From positions 1 through 35,959 of the forward strand of contig CAZZIZ010000011.1 of NCBI GenBank assembly GCA_964654535.1: 35,959 bases of DNA. Direction: 5' to 3'. The first letter of the stretch is position 1. Every line of letters begins with the position of its first letter. The notes under the pieces are model-generated. The model saw nothing but the letters and a program-made list of their open reading frames with translations. It ran no database searches and was not told where the DNA came from. The translations under genes and the position numbers were made by a program. Of this stretch, positions 31,154 to 35,959 are shown one piece after another. The DNA is from CAZZIZ01 sp964654535 (GTDB lineage Bacteria; Bacteroidota; Bacteroidia; Chitinophagales; UBA2359).

Positions 31154-32062
31154 GTGGATTTAGTCAAAGACATACCTGAAAATCATCGTGCGGGATTCGT
31201 CAATATTATTGGTCGTCCGAACGCAGGTAAATCCACACTAATGAACGGTTTGGTCGGTGAAAAACTGGCCATTATAACACAAAAGGCTCAGACCACGAGG
31301 CATCGCATTTTGGGTATCGTTAATGGCGACGATTACCAAGTAGTTTTCTCAGACACACCAGGTATCATAAACGATCCAAAGTACAAGCTTCAAGAAACTA
31401 TGATGCAGCAGGTACAGTTGGCTTTTCGCGATGCCGATGTCTTTCTCATTATGATCGACTTGACCGACAAGTTTGAGTTTGAAATACCCTGGAAAAAGTT
31501 AGAAGGAATAGACTGTCCCAAAATATTGGTGCTCAACAAAACCGACGCGGTAGACGACGAAAAGACCTTGACTGAAGTAGCCAAATGGAAAGACGACAAA
31601 CGTTTCTCTGATATATTTCCTATTTCTGCTCTTAAAGGTGTAGGCGTAAAAGAACTCTTCTCTACGATAGTAAAGTTTTTGCCGAAAGGCCCACCTTACT
31701 ATCCCAAAGATGAAATGACCGATAGACCAGAGCGGTTTTTTATATCAGAAATTATTCGCGAGAAAATATTTCTCAACTACCGTCAGGAAATCCCTTACTC
31801 GGTAGATGTTTACATAGAGAACTTTGTAGTAGAGCCAAACATAACGCGCATCGAGGCGGTTATCATTACCAATAGAAAGTCTCAAAAGCCGATGCTTATT
31901 GGGAAAAACGGTTCAATGCTTAAAAAAGTTGGAACCGAAGCGCGTAAAGATATCGAGGCATTTTTAGCGGCAAAGGTGTTTTTAAAATTGCTGGTAAAAG
32001 TGAAAGAAAATTGGCGTAACGACGACCTGATGTTGCGACGCTTAGGTTATAAAGACAAGTAA
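31154..32062 (+). CDS. era: GTPase Era
   Basis: A 302-residue essential GTPase for 16S rRNA processing and 30S assembly. G1 is GRPNAGKST (about 18-26), G3 is DTPG (about 65-68), G4 is NKTD (about 128-131), and the C-terminal KH domain (about 200-300) contains the RNA-binding IGKNGSMLKKVGTEARKDIE. The start is taken as GTG at 31154. Codons upstream remain open for 39 more residues, but they overlap the preceding gene in another frame, are basic and unlike Era, and the -7 element at 31141 lies inside them. The 302-residue length fits the family. Its TAA overlaps the der ATG by one base (TAATG). Confidence 0.96.
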   Translation: MDLVKDIPENHRAGFVNIIGRPNAGKSTLMNGLVGEKLAIITQKAQTTRHRILGIVNGDDYQVVFSDTPGIINDPKYKLQETMMQQVQLAFRDADVFLIMIDLTDKFEFEIPWKKLEGIDCPKILVLNKTDAVDDEKTLTEVAKWKDDKRFSDIFPISALKGVGVKELFSTIVKFLPKGPPYYPKDEMTDRPERFFISEIIREKIFLNYRQEIPYSVDVYIENFVVEPNITRIEAVIITNRKSQKPMLIGKNGSMLKKVGTEARKDIEAFLAAKVFLKLLVKVKENWRNDDLMLRRLGYKDK

Positions 32063-33372
32063 TGGGTTTTACAGTAGCAATAGTTGGTAGACCAAACGTA
32101 GGTAAGAGCACGTTGTTCAATAGACTCGTCGGACAACGTGACGCCATTGTCGACGATCAGAGCGGAGTAACCCGCGATCGTATCTACGGTGTATCCGATT
32201 GGAATGGAAAGAATTTTAATGTGATAGACACCGGTGGTTTTGTAAAAAACTCCGACGACGTTTTTGAAAAAGCCATCCGCGATCAGGTAGTCATAGCTAT
32301 GGAAGAGGCGTCTTTGCTCATTTTTATGGTAGACGTTACCACAGGCATTACCGACTTAGACGATCAAATGGCGCAAATGCTGCGCAGAAGTACCAAGCCA
32401 GTAATTGTAGCCGTTAACAAAGTCGATAACCACGCAAGAGAACTGGCCGCAAATGAGTTCTACTCTATGGGCTTTGAAAACACAGTATTTCTTTCGTCTA
32501 TTTCAGGTAGTGGCTCTGGAGAACTCTTGGATATGCTCACCACGTTTATTCCAGATGAAACAGAAGAGAACAATGAAGATGGTATTCCGCGAATTGCTAT
32601 TGTGGGGCAACCGAACGTAGGAAAGTCTTCTTTGCTAAACGCTTTGGTAGGGCAAGACCGAAACATTGTTACCAATGTAGCGGGAACCACACGTGACTCT
32701 ATACATACGCGTTATAAGATGTTCAATAAGGATTTCATCTTAATAGATACAGCCGGAATTAGGAAAAAAGCGAACGTACACGAGAACCTTGAATTCTACT
32801 CAGTTATTCGTGCAGTAAAGGCAATTGATGAAGCAGAAATTTGTCTTTTACTCATCGACGCAAAAAATGGTGTTGAAGGTCAGGACCTAAGTATCTTCTC
32901 CATGGCTACACGAAGAAACAAAGGAGTCGTTATTTTGGTGAACAAGTGGGATCTCATTACCGATAAAAAAACACAAACCGCCAAAGAATTCGAAGACCGA
33001 ATTAGAAAGCGACTAGCTCCGTTTTCTGATGTACCCATAGTTTTTATTTCCGCATTAGAAAAGCAAAGAGTTTTAAAAGCGATCGAATTGGCGATGGAGG
33101 TTTATAAGCGTAGAACCCAACGTATCAGTACGTCTCGCTTCAATGAGTTTTTGGAAAATGCCGTAGAACAGAGACACCCACCTGCGATCAAAGGAAAATT
33201 TGTTCAAATTAAGTATGGTACGCAGCTGCCACTGGCCTATCCCTCATTTGCGATTTTCTGTAACCATCCGAAGTATATAAAAACCGCATATCGCAACTAT
33301 TTGGAGAACAGATTACGTGAAGAATTCGACTTTACAGGAGTTCCAATCACCTTATATTTCCGTAACAAGTAG
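32062..33372 (+). CDS. der: Double-domain GTPase Der (EngA)
   Basis: A 436-residue essential 50S-assembly GTPase with two G domains and a C-terminal KH-like domain. Domain 1: GRPNVGKSTLFN (about 8-19), DTGG, NKVD. Domain 2: GQPNVGKSSLLNAL (about 183-196), DTAGIRKK, NKWDL. The KH-like part (about 355-436) ends GVPITLYFRNK, the family's closing motif. Its length matches the family (430-490). The start codon overlaps the era stop by one base, so the two assembly GTPases are translationally coupled. No terminator is obvious after it. Confidence 0.97.
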   Translation: MGFTVAIVGRPNVGKSTLFNRLVGQRDAIVDDQSGVTRDRIYGVSDWNGKNFNVIDTGGFVKNSDDVFEKAIRDQVVIAMEEASLLIFMVDVTTGITDLDDQMAQMLRRSTKPVIVAVNKVDNHARELAANEFYSMGFENTVFLSSISGSGSGELLDMLTTFIPDETEENNEDGIPRIAIVGQPNVGKSSLLNALVGQDRNIVTNVAGTTRDSIHTRYKMFNKDFILIDTAGIRKKANVHENLEFYSVIRAVKAIDEAEICLLLIDAKNGVEGQDLSIFSMATRRNKGVVILVNKWDLITDKKTQTAKEFEDRIRKRLAPFSDVPIVFISALEKQRVLKAIELAMEVYKRRTQRISTSRFNEFLENAVEQRHPPAIKGKFVQIKYGTQLPLAYPSFAIFCNHPKYIKTAYRNYLENRLREEFDFTGVPITLYFRNK

Positions 33373-33544
33373 ATAACCAGATAGTTAGCATCTTAGGTGT
33401 TGAAAAGTATATCTGGCAAAGTTGGAACTATAATTGCCTCAATATTGTGGATATGTTGGAATACAGACACGAAGCGCCTATTCGTGGTTTAAGTATTTTG
33501 ATGCAATAAATTACACATAACTAAACCTTTATAATTAAACTAAA

Positions 33545-34861
33545 ATGTCAGTTAACTTATTAGAATTGCTTCAAGGGCAAATGGGTGGTGCAGCTATAGA
33601 TGCAGCAGCTAAAATGCTTGGTTCAAACAGAGCCAATGCAGAAAAAGGATTGAACTCCTCTTTAATCGGTGTATTAGGCGGCTTAATGAATGGTGCGGGT
33701 GCGCCAGGAGGAGCTGAAAAGATTTTCGACTTGGTAACCAAAGGAGGAATCGACGATAGCCTTTTAAATAACATTGGTGGAATCTTCTCAGGAGGAAATA
33801 CCGATGCAATCACAAAAACAGGTAATGGTCTTTTGGGTTCTCTATTTGGAGGAAGCAAATTGGGCACATTAGCAAATATCGTAGGAAAAGTAAGTGGCCT
33901 TGGTGGAGGTGCTTCTTCAGGACTATTGTCTATGGTTGCTCCAATGGCAATCGGTCTTCTTAAGAGATATGCAATGTCTAAAGGAATGAACGCGCTAGGC
34001 TTAGGAAGTCTACTTGGCGGTCAAAAAAGTTTCTTAAGCAAAGCAGCTGGTCCAGACATGAGCGACTTCTTGGGTCTTGCATCAGGAATGATGGGCGGAG
34101 CTAAAGAAACTGGCGCTAAAGCAGTTGGTAAAACTACAGGTGCCGTTAAGAATGTAGGTTCAAGTGCAAGAGGAGCTGCTACACAAGCAACATCTTCTGG
34201 TGGAGGGCTATTGAAAAAAATATTGCCAATAGCACTACTTGCAATTCTAGGTGTTCTAGGCTGGCAAATGTGTAGTGGCGATGTAGCCAACATGGCTGAT
34301 AAAACAGCAGACATGGGCAAAAATGTTGCTGCAGGCGCAATGGACAAAACCAAAGAAGCTGCTGATGCTGCTGCAATGAAAGCAAAACAAGCTGCTGATG
34401 CTGCTGCAATGAAAGCTAAAGAAGCTATGTCAAAAGGAGCAGACTTCTTCAAGTTTGAAAAGGGTTCTATGTCAGCAAACTTTGCGGACTTCTTAACCAA
34501 CAAAAACGCAAACTTGAGCAGAACTTTCGTTCTTGACAAAGTTGAGTTCGATACTGGTAAAGCATCTTTACGTTCAGTTTCACAAGCACAGTTGAAAAAC
34601 GTTGCTAAGATTTTGAATGAGTACAAAGGTGTGAACATTGAGCTTCAAGGTCACACAGATAGCACTGGAAACGCTGCATCTAACACTAAGTTAAGTCAGG
34701 CGAGAGCTGCTGCTGTTAAAGCATTCTTAGCTACTCAAGGTATTGCTGCTAATCGTTTGGGAGCTAAAGGATTCGGATCTACTAAGCCTCGTGGTGACAA
34801 TGGAACTGCTGCAGGACGTCAGCAGAACCGTCGTACTGAGATTAAAGTAACCAAGCGATAG
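33545..34861 (+). CDS. DUF937-OmpA fusion envelope protein
   Basis: A 438-residue protein. Residues about 1-170 form a DUF937/YidB-type domain, helical and glycine-rich (LLELLQGQMGGAAIDAAAKM, GGLMNGAGAPGGAEKI). A transmembrane helix follows at about 227-245 (KKILPIALLAILGVLGW). A helical Ala/Lys-rich stalk at about 250-300 contains two 11-residue repeats (AADAAAMKAKQ / AADAAAMKAKE; DNA period 33 bp at 34358-34423). The C-terminus is a canonical OmpA domain (about 325-438) with FDTGKASLRS, LQGHTDSTGNAASN and GRQQNRRTEIKV. The N-terminal domain should be cytoplasmic and the OmpA domain periplasmic, bound to peptidoglycan. The combination is known in Bacteroidota; its role is not. It is a single gene with its own terminator. 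Confidence 0.9.
   Translation: MSVNLLELLQGQMGGAAIDAAAKMLGSNRANAEKGLNSSLIGVLGGLMNGAGAPGGAEKIFDLVTKGGIDDSLLNNIGGIFSGGNTDAITKTGNGLLGSLFGGSKLGTLANIVGKVSGLGGGASSGLLSMVAPMAIGLLKRYAMSKGMNALGLGSLLGGQKSFLSKAAGPDMSDFLGLASGMMGGAKETGAKAVGKTTGAVKNVGSSARGAATQATSSGGGLLKKILPIALLAILGVLGWQMCSGDVANMADKTADMGKNVAAGAMDKTKEAADAAAMKAKQAADAAAMKAKEAMSKGADFFKFEKGSMSANFADFLTNKNANLSRTFVLDKVEFDTGKASLRSVSQAQLKNVAKILNEYKGVNIELQGHTDSTGNAASNTKLSQARAAAVKAFLATQGIAANRLGAKGFGSTKPRGDNGTAAGRQQNRRTEIKVTKR
34358..34423 (+). repeat. 33-bp in-frame direct repeat, two units
   Basis: GCTGCTGATGCTGCTGCAAT followed by GAAAGC occurs at 34358 and again at 34391 inside the DUF937-OmpA gene. It encodes two AADAAAMKAK units of the helical stalk between membrane and OmpA domain. 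Confidence 0.85.
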
Positions 34862-34884
34862 ACCGCTTAGCTTTATAAGATATA

Positions 34885-34924
34885 AAAATGCCATTCTGCG
34901 ATTTCCGCAGGATGGCATTTTATT
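34885..34924 (+). terminator. Rho-independent terminator of the DUF937-OmpA gene
   Basis: A 15-bp stem AAATGCCATTCTGCG / CGCAGGATGGCATTT (34886-34900, 34906-34920; one mismatch) with a 5-base loop ATTTC and a T-rich tail. It lies 24 bases after the stop codon. Confidence 0.9.
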
Positions 34925-34948
34925 ATAAATTCGATAAACAATAATCCT

Positions 34949-35743
34949 ATGAGAAGAAGAGGACTTCCTATAATGCTTATTATCGGCGCGATCTACGCCT
35001 TGTATCACGTAATCTCATATTACGGTACAACGCAGGTAAACGAGTTTACTGGCGAAGAGCAAAGAATTAGCCTGAGCATCGACCAAGAGATTCAAATGGG
35101 TCTTAATTCGGCGCCTCAAATGGCAGCGCAGCACGGTGGGCTATATCAAAATGAGCAAGCGCAAGTGTTTGTCGATCGGATTGGGCATAAATTATTAGAT
35201 ACTGAAGTCCTGCGTAACACACCTTTCAATTTTGATTTTCATTTGTTAGCCGACGCGCAGACCGTAAATGCATTCGCTTTGCCAGGTGGACAGGTTTTTA
35301 TCACGTTTGCTCTTTTCAGTGCCTTAGATGCTGATGAAGATCGTGTAGCCGGGGTTCTAGGACACGAAATAGGGCACGTTCTTGCACGACACTCTTCTGA
35401 GCGTATAGCAAAGTCGCAGCTCGGTAAGGGACTGACAGACGCTCTGGTAATTGCTACCGGCGATCAGGGCACTAGCCAAATTGCACATCAAGTGAATACT
35501 GTAATTCAAATGTCTCATGGTCGCGATCAAGAACTTGAATCGGATGATCTAGGTGTTCGACTAATGATGCAAGCGGGATATGATCCAATGGAGATGATAG
35601 AAGTAATGAAGGTCTTGAAGGCGGCTTCTGGTGGAAGTCAGCGGCCCGAATGGCAAAGCTCGCACCCAAATCCGGAAAACAGAGCAGAGAAAATACTTGA
35701 GTCCATTCAGAAGTATAGTGGGCAAGGACGTTTGCCTAGTTAG
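34949..35743 (+). CDS. M48-family membrane-anchored metalloprotease
   Basis: A 264-residue zinc protease of the M48 (Ste24/HtpX/BepA-like) clan. One N-terminal transmembrane helix (about 8-24) is followed by the catalytic domain. The zinc motif is GHEIGHVLARHSSERIA (HExxH, about 145-149) and the third ligand is the Glu in QELESDDLGVRLM (ExxxD). The closing SSHPNPENRAEKI is typical of periplasmic M48 proteases that act in outer-membrane protein quality control, such as BepA/YggG. There is no TPR domain. A strong terminator follows the gene. Confidence 0.93.
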   Translation: MRRRGLPIMLIIGAIYALYHVISYYGTTQVNEFTGEEQRISLSIDQEIQMGLNSAPQMAAQHGGLYQNEQAQVFVDRIGHKLLDTEVLRNTPFNFDFHLLADAQTVNAFALPGGQVFITFALFSALDADEDRVAGVLGHEIGHVLARHSSERIAKSQLGKGLTDALVIATGDQGTSQIAHQVNTVIQMSHGRDQELESDDLGVRLMMQAGYDPMEMIEVMKVLKAASGGSQRPEWQSSHPNPENRAEKILESIQKYSGQGRLPS

Positions 35744-35767
35744 AAATTTTTACAAAAGAATTTTAGT

Positions 35768-35798
35768 AAAAGCTCGACATTATTGTCGGGCTTTTTTT
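35768..35798 (+). terminator. Rho-independent terminator of the M48 protease gene
   Basis: Stem AGCTCGACA / TGTCGGGCT (35771-35779, 35784-35792; one G-T pair) with a 4-base loop and seven T. It lies 27 bases after the stop. Confidence 0.9.
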
Positions 35799-35822
35799 GT
35801 GCGTTAATCTAAAGAAGAATGT

Positions 35823-35882
35823 GCGATTGCCGCAGGCAATCGCTGTGGCTCCTCTCCCTTTTAAGGGAGAGGCTGGGAGAGG
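35823..35882. repeat. Paired short hairpins (GCGATTGCC and CCTCTCCC repeats)
   Basis: Two inverted repeats side by side. GCGATTGCC-GCA-GGCAATCGC (35823-35843) is a perfect 9-bp stem with a 3-base loop. CCTCTCCC (35851-35858) pairs with either of two GGGAGAGG copies (35865-35872, 35875-35882). The CCTCTCCC/GGGAGAGG unit resembles short dispersed repeats seen in many bacterial genomes. Confidence 0.75.
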
Positions 35883-35945
35883 TTTTTCGCTGGGGAAAAG
35901 GTCTGTAAAACACTCGCTTTATGCATCATTTAGTCAAGGTGTTTT

Positions 35946-35959
35946 GGGCGTGCCCCCAA
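35946..35959 (-). repeat. Structured intergenic element, copy R6 (truncated by the window end)
   Basis: The last 14 bases read, on the minus strand, TTGGGGGCACGCCC. This is the conserved 3' end of the structured element (compare GGGGGCACGCC at 18595-18764 and 30094-30254). The rest lies beyond the window. Confidence 0.65.

Noticed and set aside
34021..34638. 205-residue open frame on the minus strand inside the DUF937-OmpA gene
   Set aside because: It is the complement of an Ala/Gly/Lys-rich coding region; composition explains the lack of stops.

Overview
The window is a stretch of chromosome from a member of the phylum Bacteroidota. Four things point there. A secreted VCBS/PKD protein ends in a type IX secretion (T9SS type A) sorting domain. 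Several genes are preceded by the Bacteroidota -7 promoter element TAnnTTTG. Shine-Dalgarno sequences are scarce. The gene content is also typical: LptG-type permease, two OmpA-family proteins, a DUF937-OmpA fusion, a TonB receptor with a carboxypeptidase-regulatory-like N-terminus, and a Tgt lacking most zinc ligands. Flavobacteriia or a neighbouring class fits best, but I cannot name the genus. Most of it reads as ordinary chromosome; no phage, transposase, integrase, CRISPR array or plasmid gene was seen.

Layout. 1-3.3 kb: CreD-like membrane protein (-), GNAT acetyltransferase (+), membrane-anchored MORN protein (-). 3.6-8.6 kb: probable operon of the tail-specific protease Prc, a PLP-dependent ACC deaminase/D-cysteine desulfhydrase-like protein and a degenerate RsmF-like rRNA methyltransferase homologue, then a lipoprotein with its own promoter. 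8.6-11.5 kb (-): DUF4126 protein and TonB-dependent receptor. 11.7-15.1 kb (+): a two-gene unit of an OmpA-family envelope protein and an 833-residue membrane-anchored coiled-coil protein ending in a helix-hairpin-helix domain. 15.4-18.0 kb (-): operon of a PD40/TolB-like lipoprotein, a zinc-ribbon methyltransferase and a TlpA-like thioredoxin. 18.2-20.5 kb (-): YjbQ, RsmG and a family-2 glycosyltransferase. 20.6-24.8 kb (+): tgt, LptG-like permease, EamA transporter, AI-2E-family transporter. 24.8-26.6 kb (-): lipid kinase, SUI1/YciH and YihX-like HAD phosphatase with overlapping ends. 26.7-30.1 kb (-): T9SS cargo protein, acyltransferase, transglutaminase-like protein. 30.3 kb (-): initiator tRNA. 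30.7-35.7 kb (+): small membrane protein, era, der, DUF937-OmpA fusion, M48 metalloprotease.

The most unusual structure lies between genes. Five full copies (about 160-220 bp) and one truncated copy of a dispersed, highly structured element occur at 1515-1703, 15171-15388, 18595-18764, 28685-28846, 30094-30254 and 35946-35959. Each is closed by a terminal stem (GCGTG/CACGC; GCAAG/CTTGC in one copy, which is two compensatory changes). Each contains a long hairpin whose arm sequence differs completely between copies but stays paired, with a conserved two-base AG bulge near the tip. This is covariation visible inside a single window and suggests a selected RNA or single-stranded DNA fold.

Other points worth a second look: the RsmF homologue has lost both catalytic cysteines and its SAM loop is altered; the Tgt zinc site is degenerate; tgt, era and probably other genes have a -7 element so close to the start codon that their mRNAs should be leaderless or nearly so; and the OmpA/coiled-coil/HhH pair looks like an uncharacterised envelope-to-cytoplasm structural module.
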